Source of the DNA: Rhodoferax sp.
GTDB lineage: Bacteria > Pseudomonadota > Gammaproteobacteria > Burkholderiales > Burkholderiaceae_C
Length of the DNA stretch: 64,000 bases
Reading direction: 5' to 3'
NCBI RefSeq assembly: GCF_025354435.1
Contig: NZ_JANXMU010000058.1
Coordinates: forward strand, 1 to 64,000
Below are positions 53,238 to 62,030 of the stretch, one piece after another. Numbering within the stretch: position 1 is the first letter of the stretch; the number at the start of each line of letters is the position of its first letter. Both the position numbers and the translations under genes were made by a program. The notes beneath the pieces were generated by a model that was given only the letters and a program-made list of their open reading frames with translations, was not told where the DNA came from and searched no databases.

Positions 53238-53900
53238 ATGCCCAAAGCTCCTACCCCGCCAGCGCCCAAGCGCCGCGCCGCCGACCTGGCCTATGACGCG
53301 ATCGAGACGCTGATCTCTACCCTGAAGCTGGCCCCGGGCAGCCCGGTGGTTGAGGGCGATCTGGTCGAGCTGACGCAGCTGGGCCGCACCCCCGTGCGCG
53401 AGGCGCTGCTACGCATGGTGTCGATCGGGCTGATCGTGCAGCAGCCCCGGCGTGGCCTGCTGGTGTCCAACATCGACCTAGCCGACCACCTAGATGTCGT
53501 GCAGACGCGGCGTGTACTCGAATGCCTGATCGCGGCCTGCTCGGCCCGCCGGGCCACCGCCTTGCAGCGCAAAGACATCCTGCGCTGCGCGGAGAAGATG
53601 GTGCAGGCGGCAGCGCGTGGCCACCTGGCCGACTACATGGCCGCCGACCTGGCGCTGGACCAGGTGAACCACCAGGCCAGCCACAACCATTCCGCCGTCA
53701 AGGCCGTGGTGCCGCTGATCGTGCAGTGCCGCCGCTTTTGGTACGCCTACCAGCACGCGGGCGACATCATGGAAGGCGCGCACGCCCATATGGAGCTGGC
53801 CCAGGGCATCGCCACCGGCGACGAGGCCGCGGCAGTGGGCGGGGCCACGCGGCTGATGGACTATCTGCAGGGTTTTGCGCGGCGGGTCATTGACAACTAA
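53238..53900 (+). CDS. GntR-family (FadR/FCD type) transcriptional regulator
   Basis: The protein is 220 residues. The N-terminal winged helix spans about 12-75 (AYDAIETLISTLKLAPGSPVVEGDL, LGRTPVREALLRMVSIGLI). The C-terminal all-helical FCD domain has metal-type ligands in DLALDQVNHQASHN and later EGAHAHMELAQGI. Start at 53238 (MPKAPTPP) is preferred to one 45 nt upstream. It is divergent from the putative hydroxyproline operon and most likely represses it, released by a pathway intermediate (inference). It ends 10 nt before a strong inverted repeat. Confidence 0.88.
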   Translation: MPKAPTPPAPKRRAADLAYDAIETLISTLKLAPGSPVVEGDLVELTQLGRTPVREALLRMVSIGLIVQQPRRGLLVSNIDLADHLDVVQTRRVLECLIAACSARRATALQRKDILRCAEKMVQAAARGHLADYMAADLALDQVNHQASHNHSAVKAVVPLIVQCRRFWYAYQHAGDIMEGAHAHMELAQGIATGDEAAAVGGATRLMDYLQGFARRVIDN

Positions 53901-53909
53901 AAACCATTA

Positions 53910-53937
53910 CTCCTATTTTTTACATCAAAAATAGGAG
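53910..53937. terminator. Inverted repeat between convergent gntR and lysR
   Basis: CTCCTATTTTT-TACATC-AAAAATAGGAG, a perfect 11-bp stem directly past the gntR stop. It fits a bidirectional terminator and is merged with the left edge of a dispersed palindrome. Confidence 0.75.
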
Positions 53938-53982
53938 CACCTAGCGTAGATTAAATATACGCTAGAGGACGATTTAATACTC
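53912..53982 (+). repeat. Dispersed palindromic element, copy 15 (between gntR and lysR)
   Basis: Forward: GGAGCACCTAGCGTAGATT, AAATATACGCTAGAGGACG, ATTTAATACTC. The arms CTAGCGTA/TACGCTAG are perfect. The T/A-rich flank reaches the stop codon of lysR (TAG at 53993-53995). Confidence 0.85.
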
Positions 53983-53992
53983 AAAAAATGCC

Positions 53993-54946
53993 CTATTTTT
54001 CTAAATCTTCGCCCACACCAAATCCGCCCGCCAGCGCCTGCCGCAGATAGTTCACAAACGCGGTCACCGCGCGCGGCACATGGGCCGTGTAGGGGCGGAT
54101 AGCGTAAAGCTGGTCGGCATAGCCACCCACCAGTTGCCAGTCGGGCAGCACGGAAACCAGCTTGCTGGCGCGCAGGCTCTTGGATACGTAGTTCTGCAGG
54201 CTGAAATCGGGCAACAGCGCAATCCCAAGCCCGGCCAAGGCGGCATCGCGCAGAGCCTCGCTGTTGTTGGCCGACAAGACACCAGACACCGGCACCGTCA
54301 CCCGTTCACCCGCGTGCTCGAAGGTCCAGGCAGGCGTGTCCTGCGCACGCGGGTAGTGCAGGCAGCTGTGGGTGCGCAGATCTTCGGGGCGCAGCGGCGT
54401 GCCGCGTTTGCGCAGATAGGCGCGGCTGGCCACCAGCAGCGAACGGGTGGCGCACAGCGTCCAGGCCACGTGGGTGTCGGGTGGCGCGGCGGTGTGGCGG
54501 ATGGCCAGATCGAAACCCTCTGTGGCCAGGCTAGACAGGCGGTCGGACAGCTCCAATTCAAGCCGCACATCCGGGTATTCGCGCAAAAAGTCTGCCAGCC
54601 GGGGCACCAGCTGCTGGCGTGCAAACGCCACCGGCGCGGTCACCCGCAGCAGCCCCTGGGGCGCGTCGGCCAGGTCGCGCACCTGGGCAAAGCTCTGGGC
54701 GATTTGCTCGAACGGGGCACGGGTGTCGTCCACCAGGCGCTGGCCCGCCTCGGTGAGGCGCACGCTGCGGGTGGTGCGGCGCACCAGCGGCACGCCAGCC
54801 GTGCGCTCCAGATCGGCCATGCGCTGGCTCATCGCCGCCTTGCTCACGCCGAGGCGGGCCGCCGCTGCCGTGTAGCTGCCCTGCTGGGCCAGCACGGTGA
54901 GCCAGTGCAGGTGGCTCCAGAGTTCGTTGATTTTCTGCTCGTTCAT
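53993..54946 (-). CDS. LysR-family transcriptional regulator
   Basis: The protein is 317 residues. The N-terminal helix-turn-helix (about 8-65) has [25 protein letters not shown], and the effector domain follows from about 90. ATG at 54946 is used; an in-frame ATG at 54964 adds six residues, and AGGAG lies unusually close to the shorter start. It is divergently transcribed from mmsA with a roughly 105-bp shared gap, so it probably controls that gene. The inducer is unknown. Confidence 0.87.
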   Translation of the reverse strand: MNEQKINELWSHLHWLTVLAQQGSYTAAAARLGVSKAAMSQRMADLERTAGVPLVRRTTRSVRLTEAGQRLVDDTRAPFEQIAQSFAQVRDLADAPQGLLRVTAPVAFARQQLVPRLADFLREYPDVRLELELSDRLSSLATEGFDLAIRHTAAPPDTHVAWTLCATRSLLVASRAYLRKRGTPLRPEDLRTHSCLHYPRAQDTPAWTFEHAGERVTVPVSGVLSANNSEALRDAALAGLGIALLPDFSLQNYVSKSLRASKLVSVLPDWQLVGGYADQLYAIRPYTAHVPRAVTAFVNYLRQALAGGFGVGEDLEK

Positions 54947-55051
54947 TCTCCTATTGTTCACCATTCTAAACAATCAATTCAAAGTTTCGGGCTTGTGACG
55001 CGGGGGTGGCATGCCTACACTGCAGCCTCACTCCACACAACGAGACACTCC

Positions 55052-56575
55052 ATGACCACAGCTACCGATTCCAGCGAAATTGCCCAGTACCTGCACGGCG
55101 TGCGTACCACCGGCAGCGGCACCCGCACCCAGCCTGTCTACAACCCCGCCACCGGTGCCGTCAGCCGCAACGTGCGCCTGGGCAACCAGCAGGACGTGGA
55201 TGCGGCCGTGGCATCGGCCAAAGCAGCCTTCCCCAAGTGGGCCGACACACCGCCCATCCGCCGTGCCCGCGTGCTGTTCAAGTTTCTGGAGCTGCTGAAC
55301 CTGCACAAGGATGAACTCGCGCACCTCATCACTGCCGAGCACGGCAAGGTGTTTACCGATGCGCAGGGCGAAGTGGCCCGCGGTATCGACATCGTGGAAT
55401 TCTCTTGCGGCATTCCGCAGTTGCTCAAGGGCGACTTCACCGACCAGGTGTCCACCGGTATCGACAACTGGACGCTGCGCCAGCCCCTGGGCGTGGTGGC
55501 TGGTATCACCCCGTTCAACTTCCCCGTGATGGTGCCGATGTGGATGTTCCCGGTGGCGATTGCCGCGGGCAACACCTTCATCCTGAAGCCCAGCCCCATC
55601 GACCCCAGCGCCAGCCTGTTCATGGCCGATTTGCTGAAGCAAGCCGGTTTGCCAGACGGCGTGTTCAACGTGGTCCAGGGCGACAAGGAAGCCGTAGACG
55701 CGCTGCTGGTGCACCCCGACGTGAAGGCCGTGAGCTTCGTAGGCTCCACACCTATCGCCAACTACATCTATGAAACCGGTGCCCACCACGGCAAGCGCGT
55801 GCAGGCCCTGGGTGGCGCGAAGAACCACATGGTGGTCATGCCCGATGCCGACATCGACCAGGTGGTGGATGCCCTGATCGGCGCGGGCTACGGCTCCGCT
55901 GGCGAACGCTGCATGGCGATCTCCGTCGCCGTACTGGTCGGCGATGTGGCCGACAAGGTGATCCCCAAGCTGTTGGCCCGCACCAAGACCCTGAAGGTGT
56001 TGAACGGTACCAATCTAGCCGCCGAAATGGGCCCTATCGTCACCCCCATTGCCCACGCCCGCATCACCGGCTACATCGAGCAAGGCATCAAGGAAGGCGC
56101 CACCCTGCTGGCCGACGGTCGCGTGTTTGACGGCAACCAGGCAGGCGAGGGCTGTGGCGAAGGCTTCTGGATGGGCGGCACGCTGTTCGACCACGTCACG
56201 CCCGACATGCGCATCTACAAGGAAGAAATCTTCGGCCCGGTGCTGGCCTGCGTGCGCGTGCCCGATCTGGCGACCTCGATCCAGCTCATCAACGACCACG
56301 AATTTGGCAACGGCGTGGCGTGCTTCACCCGCGACGGTAACGTGGCCCGCGAGTTCAGCCGCCGCATCCAGGTGGGCATGGTCGGCATCAACGTGCCGAT
56401 CCCCGTGCCCATGGCCTGGCACGGCTTCGGCGGCTGGAAGAAGAGCCTGTTTGGCGACATGCATGCCTACGGCGAAGAAGGCGTGCGCTTCTACACCAAG
56501 CAAAAGTCCATCATGCAACGCTGGCCCGAGAGCATTGCCAAGGGCGCTGAATTTGTGATGCCAACCGCTAAATAA
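55052..56575 (+). CDS. mmsA: CoA-acylating methylmalonate-semialdehyde dehydrogenase
   Basis: Oxidises methylmalonate/malonate semialdehyde to propionyl-/acetyl-CoA in valine and beta-alanine breakdown. The protein is 507 residues, family length. NAD-binding [15 protein letters not shown] near 229, active-site cysteine C287 in [10 protein letters not shown] (the CMA(I/L)S pattern of CoA-acylating members rather than the usual GQ.C), and C-terminal [21 protein letters not shown]. The frame extends far upstream antisense to lysR, but ATG at 55052 is right. It is the only aldehyde dehydrogenase near the hydroxyproline operon, and is not of the oxoglutarate-semialdehyde type. Confidence 0.93.
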   Translation: MTTATDSSEIAQYLHGVRTTGSGTRTQPVYNPATGAVSRNVRLGNQQDVDAAVASAKAAFPKWADTPPIRRARVLFKFLELLNLHKDELAHLITAEHGKVFTDAQGEVARGIDIVEFSCGIPQLLKGDFTDQVSTGIDNWTLRQPLGVVAGITPFNFPVMVPMWMFPVAIAAGNTFILKPSPIDPSASLFMADLLKQAGLPDGVFNVVQGDKEAVDALLVHPDVKAVSFVGSTPIANYIYETGAHHGKRVQALGGAKNHMVVMPDADIDQVVDALIGAGYGSAGERCMAISVAVLVGDVADKVIPKLLARTKTLKVLNGTNLAAEMGPIVTPIAHARITGYIEQGIKEGATLLADGRVFDGNQAGEGCGEGFWMGGTLFDHVTPDMRIYKEEIFGPVLACVRVPDLATSIQLINDHEFGNGVACFTRDGNVAREFSRRIQVGMVGINVPIPVPMAWHGFGGWKKSLFGDMHAYGEEGVRFYTKQKSIMQRWPESIAKGAEFVMPTAK

Positions 56576-57077
56576 GCACACCCCCAGGCTGCAGCGCTTC
56601 GCGTCTTTCGCCAACCCCCCTCGTATCGGTTTGCAAAAACCGAGGCGACACGCAGGGGGTAACAGCAGCAGCCTGGCAAAGTCAGTTCTGCGCTGTTTCT
56701 GGAAGATTTGGCTCGCCTGCGGCTTTGCCTGGGCGGGCGTCAGTCTTGAATTCGCCACCCACGGCGAATCTTTGCAAAAAGACCAGTGGAGTCGCCGTGC
56801 AACGCGGCGCATGCACGACACCAAGGCGTGTCGGATAAATTTACACACCCAAAATATGAAACATATGTTTACATTCTTGCGAGGCAACGCGGGGATTTGT
56901 AACTTATTGTTTACAAAGGACTTTTTCTAGCCACGGGCATATGGATTGCGGGTAGGCATGCTAGTTGCTATAACAAATTGTTAGGGTTGCAATAAAAGAC
57001 ATAAAAACCGGAGTCGCAAATCGCCGCCAGGAGTCTTTTTTGAGCAAGAGCCCTTTAACTTTAAAACTTACAAACAC
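56576..57077. other. 502-bp gap upstream of the PEP-CTERM gene
   Basis: The first 150 bp hold a dispersed repeat of the second family. Beyond it the sequence turns A+T-rich and contains two perfect palindromes, AAACATATGTTT (56859-56870) and TAACAAATTGTTA (56971-56983), and two copies of TGTTTACA about 45 nt apart. These are candidate regulator sites for the PEP-CTERM gene. No gene seen. Confidence 0.4.
56577..56720 (+). repeat. Second dispersed repeat family, copy B
   Basis: ACCCCCAGGCTGCAGCGC, TTCGCGTCTTTCGCCAACCC, then CGCAGGGGG, CAGCAGCCTGGC and CAGTTCTGCG, matching copy A (42185-42294, other strand). About 30 nt are inserted in the centre, and the insert has its own arms CGGTTT/AAACCG. 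It starts 2 nt after mmsA ends. Confidence 0.8.
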
Positions 57078-57671
57078 ATGAAACTGCTACCCATTTCCGT
57101 ACTGGCCGCTGCCCTGTTGACCTGCTTCGCCGCCAATGCCACCGTCATCACCTTTGATGATCTGATCCAGCCGGGCACGTACGGCCCTAGCTCTGGCTCT
57201 GGCTTCGTTGACTTTGGCTATGTGTTCAGCAGCAACATGGACGCTGTAGATGTCAGCCCATCGGGCGGCGGTTGGAGCAATGGCGTCGGTACAGGACACA
57301 GCGGCAAATTTGCTGCATTGAACAACTACGGTGGCAACATGAGCATGACCCAGCTGGGCGGCGGCACATTTTCTGTGCAAGACCTCTGGCTCAACGGCTG
57401 GCAAGGTAACCAGCAAACCGACACCATTGTTAGCCTGTTGAACGGCAACGTGGTTGGCAGCGTCACAGCCACCTTTGACCAACCGTGGACCAACTTTGTA
57501 CTGAACTTCGGCAACATCGACACGCTGCAAATCATCAGCAGCAACATCTTTTTGGTGGACGACATCCAAGTCAATGGCACCACCAATAAAATTCCAGAGC
57601 CCGGAAGCCTGGCCTTGGTAGGTATCGCCCTAGCAGGCATGGCCGCCCTGCGCAAACGCAAGGCAGCATAA
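57078..57671 (+). CDS. PEP-CTERM sorting domain protein
   Basis: The protein is 197 residues. Signal peptide 1-21 (MKLLPISVLAAALLTCFAANA), then a beta-rich extracellular domain with many Gly/Asn/Ser and TVITFDDL at the mature start. It ends in a textbook PEP-CTERM tripartite tail (about 172-197): IPEPGSLALVG, a hydrophobic helix, then RKRKAA. Such proteins are processed by an exosortase/EpsH-type enzyme, usually with exopolysaccharide export. Neither exosortase nor polysaccharide genes are in this window. No good ribosome site precedes the ATG, but signal and tail make this start secure. Confidence 0.92.
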   Translation: MKLLPISVLAAALLTCFAANATVITFDDLIQPGTYGPSSGSGFVDFGYVFSSNMDAVDVSPSGGGWSNGVGTGHSGKFAALNNYGGNMSMTQLGGGTFSVQDLWLNGWQGNQQTDTIVSLLNGNVVGSVTATFDQPWTNFVLNFGNIDTLQIISSNIFLVDDIQVNGTTNKIPEPGSLALVGIALAGMAALRKRKAA

Positions 57672-57820
57672 GAACGTATTCAGGGCCAAACCCACCGCCC
57701 CTGCTGCAGGGACGGCAGATGGACCGCCAAGCGCAGCCCATCTGCATGGGTGATGCAGGCCATGCCGCCCTGCGCCACCCACCCGCAGTCCCGCAATTAC
57801 CGCCGGTCCCACCTCAGATC

Positions 57821-58240
57821 TCAGCGCAGTTCCTTGCGCAGCACCAGCTTCAGGCCTGACCACACCTCGGTCACCGCGCAGCCCTTCACGTCCACAAAGC
57901 CCAGCGGCAGGGCCAGCGCGCGGATGGTGTCTTCGGTCACGGTGGTGGGCACTTTGGAGGCCTTTTTCGGCCAGGAAATCCATAACGCGGCGTCGGGCTT
58001 GAGCAGGCCGCGCAAGTCGTTGAGTTGCCGCTCCAGCACGTCCCGCTCGGTCAAAAACACGTGGGCGATGTTCACCGTGGCGTCGGCGCGGCCGACAAAC
58101 AGCACGGCGGCGGGCAGTGGCTCCAGCAGGCTGGCGTAGTTCTCGGGCGCGTCCACCAGCCAGATGCGGTGCGCCTCTTTCACCCCCAGCTTCTTGGCCA
58201 GCGGCGTGCCGGAGTAACCGGGCGTGCTGTTGCCTGGCAT
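57821..58240 (-). CDS. DUF3052-family protein
   Basis: The protein is 139 residues, soluble, no signal. It begins near the family motif GYSGTPLAKKLGVKEAHRIWLVDAP and has PLPAAVLFVGRADATVNIAHVFLTER and LWISWPKKASKVPTTVTEDTIRALALP toward the C-terminus, hallmarks of this uncharacterised family. The frame also has an ATG at 58333 that would add 31 residues, but family members usually begin just before GYSGTP. It is downstream of the CoA-transferase gene on the same strand with a 131-bp gap. Function unknown. Confidence 0.75.
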   Translation of the reverse strand: MPGNSTPGYSGTPLAKKLGVKEAHRIWLVDAPENYASLLEPLPAAVLFVGRADATVNIAHVFLTERDVLERQLNDLRGLLKPDAALWISWPKKASKVPTTVTEDTIRALALPLGFVDVKGCAVTEVWSGLKLVLRKELR

Positions 58241-58371
58241 GCGGCTTAGCAGCGCCCGTAGAGCGGAGTTTCTGGGTCCATCGGTCCACCTTTCTGACGG
58301 GGTAAAACGAAGTTGCGCGGAATCCAGCGCCATCGTAACCGCGCAGACGCGCTGGGCAAAGCCTTACAGAC

Positions 58372-59601
58372 CTACACCACCCCACCCGCCCGCAGCGAAG
58401 CTATCGCGGCTGCATCCAACCCCAACCCCGCCAGCACCTCGTCCGTATGCTCGCCCAAACCCGGCGGAGCCCGGTGCAGCACCGGTGGCGTGGCGGTCAG
58501 GCGCAGCGGGCTGGCCACGCTTGCTACTGATGTAATAGCTGTCTGTGTAGATTCCACCTGCGCTACAGGCTGATTTACCTTCAAACTGCGGGCCTGCACC
58601 TGGGCATCGGCAAAGGCCTGACCCATGTCGTTGATGGGGCCGCAGGGCACGGCTTTGTCCTCCAGCAACGTGATCCACTGCGCGGTGCTGCGCGTGCGGG
58701 TGACCCACTCCAGCGCGGAGATCAGCTCGGCGCGGTGCCGCACCCGCAGGGTGTTGGTGGTGAAGCGCGGGTCGGTGGCCCATTCGGGGTGCCCGGCGGC
58801 GGCGCAGAAGCGGGCGAACTGGCCGTCGTTGCCGATGGCCAGCAGCATCGCGCCATCGGCCGTGGGGAAATCTTGGTACGGGGCCAGGCTGGGGTGGGTG
58901 TTGCCCTGGCGCTGGGGCACGGTGCCGGTGTTCAGGAACCCGGCGGCCTGGTTGGCCAGGATGGCCATGCCCACGTCGAGCAAGGCCATGTCGATGTGCT
59001 GGCCCAGGCCGGTGCGGTGGCGGGCCTCAATGGCAGCCAGGATGGCGCTGCAGGCGTAGACCCCGGTGAACAAATCGATCACCGCCACGCCGACTTTTTG
59101 CGGTGCGCCGCCTGCCGGGCCGGTGATGGACATCATGCCGCTCATGGCCTGCACCATCAGGTCGTAGCCCGCGCGCTCGGCATACGGCCCGGTCTGGCCG
59201 AAGCCGGTGACCGAGCAGTAGATCAGCCGGGGGTTGAGGGCCTGCAGGCTGGCGTGGTCCAGCCCGTAGTGGGCCAGGCCGCCGACCTTGAAGTTCTCTA
59301 CCAGCACGTCGCTGGTCGCGGCCATCTGGCGGATCAGCGCCTGGCCTGCCGCCTGGGCCATGTCGATGGTGATGGAGCGCTTGTTGCGGTTGCAGGCGGT
59401 GAAATAGGTGGCCTGGTCGGTGTCATTCCCGTCGGCATCCTGCAGAAACGGCGGGCCCCAGTGGCGGGTGTCGTCGCCCACCACCGGGCGTTCGACCTTG
59501 ACCACATCGGCCCCCAGGTCGGCCAGCATCTGGGTACACCACGGCCCAGCCAGCACGCGGGACAGGTCCAGCACCTTGAGGTGGCTCAGTGCAGCGCTCA
59601 C
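58372..59601 (-). CDS. CaiB/BaiF (class III) CoA-transferase, likely for glutarate
   Basis: The protein is 409 residues. Family core LKVLDLSRVLAGPWCTQMLADLGADVVKVE, catalytic Asp D147 in AGYDLMVQAM, and MSITG. GTG at 59601 (one base after the gcdH stop) is chosen; the longer frame begins with TTG inside gcdH. Sitting directly behind glutaryl-CoA dehydrogenase it probably activates glutarate with succinyl-CoA, as in lysine/glutarate breakdown (context inference). A dispersed palindrome is translated near residue 345 (KVNQPVAQVESTQTAITSVAS). Confidence 0.85.
   Translation of the reverse strand: MSAALSHLKVLDLSRVLAGPWCTQMLADLGADVVKVERPVVGDDTRHWGPPFLQDADGNDTDQATYFTACNRNKRSITIDMAQAAGQALIRQMAATSDVLVENFKVGGLAHYGLDHASLQALNPRLIYCSVTGFGQTGPYAERAGYDLMVQAMSGMMSITGPAGGAPQKVGVAVIDLFTGVYACSAILAAIEARHRTGLGQHIDMALLDVGMAILANQAAGFLNTGTVPQRQGNTHPSLAPYQDFPTADGAMLLAIGNDGQFARFCAAAGHPEWATDPRFTTNTLRVRHRAELISALEWVTRTRSTAQWITLLEDKAVPCGPINDMGQAFADAQVQARSLKVNQPVAQVESTQTAITSVASVASPLRLTATPPVLHRAPPGLGEHTDEVLAGLGLDAAAIASLRAGGVV
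58522..58586 (+). repeat. Dispersed palindromic element, copy 16 (inside the CoA-transferase gene)
   Basis: Forward: GCTACTGATGTAATAGCTGTCT, GTGTAGATTCCACC, TGCGCTACAGGCTGATTTACC. The host gene reads the reverse strand: NQPVAQVESTQTAITSVAS. This peptide aligns with the DUF349-gene copy, and the frame is also that of the rarA copy. Confidence 0.83.
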
Positions 59602-59602
59602 C

Positions 59603-60799
59603 TCAGTTTCCAAACGCGGCAATGCCGGTTTGCGCCCGGCCCAGAATCAGGGCGTGGATGTCGTGCGTGCCCTCGTAGGTGTTCACCACTTCCAGGTTCA
59701 CCAGGTGCCGCGCCACGCCGAACTCGTCGGAGATACCGTTGCCGCCCATCATGTCGCGCGCCAGCCGGGCAATGTCCAGCGACTTGCCGCAGGAGTTGCG
59801 CTTGAGCAGCGATGTCAGCTCCACCGAAGCCGTGCCCTCGTCTTTCATGCGGCCCAGGCGCAGGCAGCCTTGCAGGCCCAGGGCGATGTCGGTCTGCATG
59901 TCGGCCAGCTTTTTCTGGATCAGCTGATTCGCGGCCAGGGGGCGGCCAAACTGTTTGCGGTCCAGCGTGTACTGGCGGGCGCGGAACCAGCAGTCTTCTG
60001 CCGCCCCCAGCGCGCCCCAGGCGATGCCGTAGCGGGCGCTGTTGAGGCAGGTGAACGGACCTTTCAAACCCTGCACCTCGGGGAAGGCATTTTCTTCGGG
60101 GCAAAACACGCCGTCCATCACGATCTCGCCGGTGATGCTGGCGCGCAGCCCCACCTTGCCGTGGATGGCCGGGGCGCTCAGGCCCGCCATGCCTTTGTCC
60201 AGAATAAAACCGCGGATGGGGCCCACATGGCCCGCCGCGTCCACTTCTTTGGCCCAGACCACAAACACGTCCGCGATCGGGCTGTTGGAAATCCACATCT
60301 TGGAGCCGCTGAGCTTGTAGCCGCCCGCCACCTTGAGGGCGCGTGTGGCCATAGAGCCGGGGTCGGAGCCGTGGTCGGGCTCGGTCAGGCCGAAGCAGCC
60401 AATCCACGCGCCGGTGGCCAGCTTGGGCAGGTATTTTTGCCGCTGCGCCTCGGTGCCAAATTCAAAAATCGGCACCATCACCAGCGAGCTTTGCACGCTC
60501 ATCATCGAGCGGTAGCCCGAGTCCACGCGCTCCACTTCGCGGGCGATCAGGCCATAGGCCACGTAGTTCAGGCCGGGGCCGCCGTACTGCTCGGGGATGG
60601 TCGGGCCCAGCAAGCCCAGCTCGCCCATCTCGCGGAAGATGGCCGGGTCGGTGCTCTCGGTGCGGAAGGCCTGCAGCACGCGCGGCAGCAGTTTGTCCTG
60701 GCAGTAGGCCGCCGACGCATCGCGCACCATGCGCTCGTCGTCGCTGAGTTGCTGGTCGAGCAAGAATGGGTCTTGCCATTGGAATGCGGCGTGGGCCAT
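59603..60799 (-). CDS. gcdH: Glutaryl-CoA dehydrogenase
   Basis: FAD acyl-CoA dehydrogenase that oxidises and decarboxylates glutaryl-CoA to crotonyl-CoA. The protein is 398 residues, family length. [16 protein letters not shown] near 137-152, [20 protein letters not shown] near 165-185, and the catalytic base E376 in [17 protein letters not shown]. The start at 60799 ([18 protein letters not shown]) has GGAG 7 nt upstream. The gene is followed without a gap by a CoA-transferase. A palindromic site (60891-60902) lies about 90 nt upstream. Confidence 0.94.
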   Translation of the reverse strand: MAHAAFQWQDPFLLDQQLSDDERMVRDASAAYCQDKLLPRVLQAFRTESTDPAIFREMGELGLLGPTIPEQYGGPGLNYVAYGLIAREVERVDSGYRSMMSVQSSLVMVPIFEFGTEAQRQKYLPKLATGAWIGCFGLTEPDHGSDPGSMATRALKVAGGYKLSGSKMWISNSPIADVFVVWAKEVDAAGHVGPIRGFILDKGMAGLSAPAIHGKVGLRASITGEIVMDGVFCPEENAFPEVQGLKGPFTCLNSARYGIAWGALGAAEDCWFRARQYTLDRKQFGRPLAANQLIQKKLADMQTDIALGLQGCLRLGRMKDEGTASVELTSLLKRNSCGKSLDIARLARDMMGGNGISDEFGVARHLVNLEVVNTYEGTHDIHALILGRAQTGIAAFGN

Positions 60800-60890
60800 G
60801 GGGTGTCTCCAAAAGAATAAACGCCATGGTAGTGCCCGCCGGGACACTGGGGCAAACGATTTATTCGCACCCAGTTATGCATTTTACGGA

Positions 60891-60902
60891 TGTATAGATA
60901 CA
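60891..60902. promoter_or_regulatory. Candidate operator upstream of gcdH
   Basis: TGTATAGATACA, a perfect 5+5 palindrome resembling GntR-type TGTATACA boxes. A second symmetric site ATATATCGTATAT lies near 60930. Both are in the A+T-rich leader of gcdH. Confidence 0.4.
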
Positions 60903-61015
60903 GCCATTTATATAAAATTTTTGCATATATCGTATATTGCTTCTACGCTTATAGCTACATATATTGAAGCGCCTTAGCCCAACTATTGTGAATATTAAAC
61001 ACAGCTTTGCACGAT

Positions 61016-61939
61016 TCAAACCGCCTGCTTTTTGAAGCCCAGCCACCGCCAGCCCTCGCTGCTGACCAGCACCACACCCGCCAGCACACACACGGCACCC
61101 GCCACAAAACCCGGCTCCAGCGGCTCGTGCAGCAGCCACACACCAAAGCCCATGCCAAACAGTGGGGTCAGAAAAGAGAACACGCTCAGGCGCGATGCCA
61201 GGTAGGTGCGCAACAGCCAGAACCACACCAAAAAGCTGGCAAACGACACCGCCAGCGACTGGAAGCCCATCACCGCCCAGACCAGCGGCGTGGCATGGAT
61301 GGTGGTTTGCCCCAACGCCCAGGCCGCGCCCAGCAGCAGCACGCAGGCGGCCACCAATTGGTACAGCAAGGTCTGCGCGGCCGACACCCGGGCCAGGCTA
61401 GAGGTGCGCACCACCACCGTGGTAGCGCCCCAGGCCACGCCCGCCAGCAGGCCCAGCAGATCGCCCAGCAGCACCTGGCTGGACGTGCCGGCGGTGGGCG
61501 ATGCCGCACGGCCAAAAAAGGTAAACACAATGCCCGCAAACGCCAGGCCGATACCCAACCACTTCACCGGGCTCAGCCGTTCGGCGGGCAGCTTCCAGTG
61601 CAGACCCAGGGCCACAAAAATCGGCGCGGTGTACAAGAACACCACCATGTGTGAGGCCGAGGTGAAGCGCAAGCCCTCGCCTACCAGCAGGTATTCCAGC
61701 CCGAACAAAGCCCCCACCACCAGACCGGGCCGCCAGTGGGTCAGCGCCATGTCTTCCTTGCGCCAGCGCATCAGCAGCCAGACCAGCAGCGCCGCCACGC
61801 CCGAGCGCAGCCCGATCTGCAGAATGGGCGCGATGTCGTGCGCCACGGCCTTGATCGCCACCTGCTGCAGGCCCCAGAGGGTGCAAAGCACCAGCATGGT
61901 GGCGCTGGCTTGGCCGTCGAGGGGTTTGCGGGTGTCCAT
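61016..61939 (-). CDS. EamA/DMT-superfamily transporter
   Basis: The protein is 307 residues with about ten membrane helices in two EamA repeats (about 15-145 and 165-295). Family segments include LWGLQQVAIKAVA in helix 1, SASHMVVFLYTAPIFVALGL near 103, and PLFGMGFGVWLLHEPLEPGFVAGAVCVLAG near 260-290. Members export amino acids or metabolites across the inner membrane. ATG at 61939 has AGGA 6 nt upstream. It is divergent from the AraC gene, which may control it. Confidence 0.88.
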   Translation of the reverse strand: MDTRKPLDGQASATMLVLCTLWGLQQVAIKAVAHDIAPILQIGLRSGVAALLVWLLMRWRKEDMALTHWRPGLVVGALFGLEYLLVGEGLRFTSASHMVVFLYTAPIFVALGLHWKLPAERLSPVKWLGIGLAFAGIVFTFFGRAASPTAGTSSQVLLGDLLGLLAGVAWGATTVVVRTSSLARVSAAQTLLYQLVAACVLLLGAAWALGQTTIHATPLVWAVMGFQSLAVSFASFLVWFWLLRTYLASRLSVFSFLTPLFGMGFGVWLLHEPLEPGFVAGAVCVLAGVVLVSSEGWRWLGFKKQAV

Positions 61940-62030
61940 GGAAATCCTTTGGTGTGAATCTGGATTGTCCGTTCGACGGATTTGGTGGATATAGTGCATT
62001 CCAGACAAGCCATAGCCGGAAGCCGACAAT

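Noticed and set aside
54080-55051. Long upstream extension of the mmsA frame
   Set aside because: It is antisense to lysR and has no start signal; mmsA begins at 55052 with the family N-terminus.
56631-56930. Open frame of 99 codons upstream of the PEP-CTERM gene
   Set aside because: Begins inside the second repeat family and has no coding-like composition or ribosome site.
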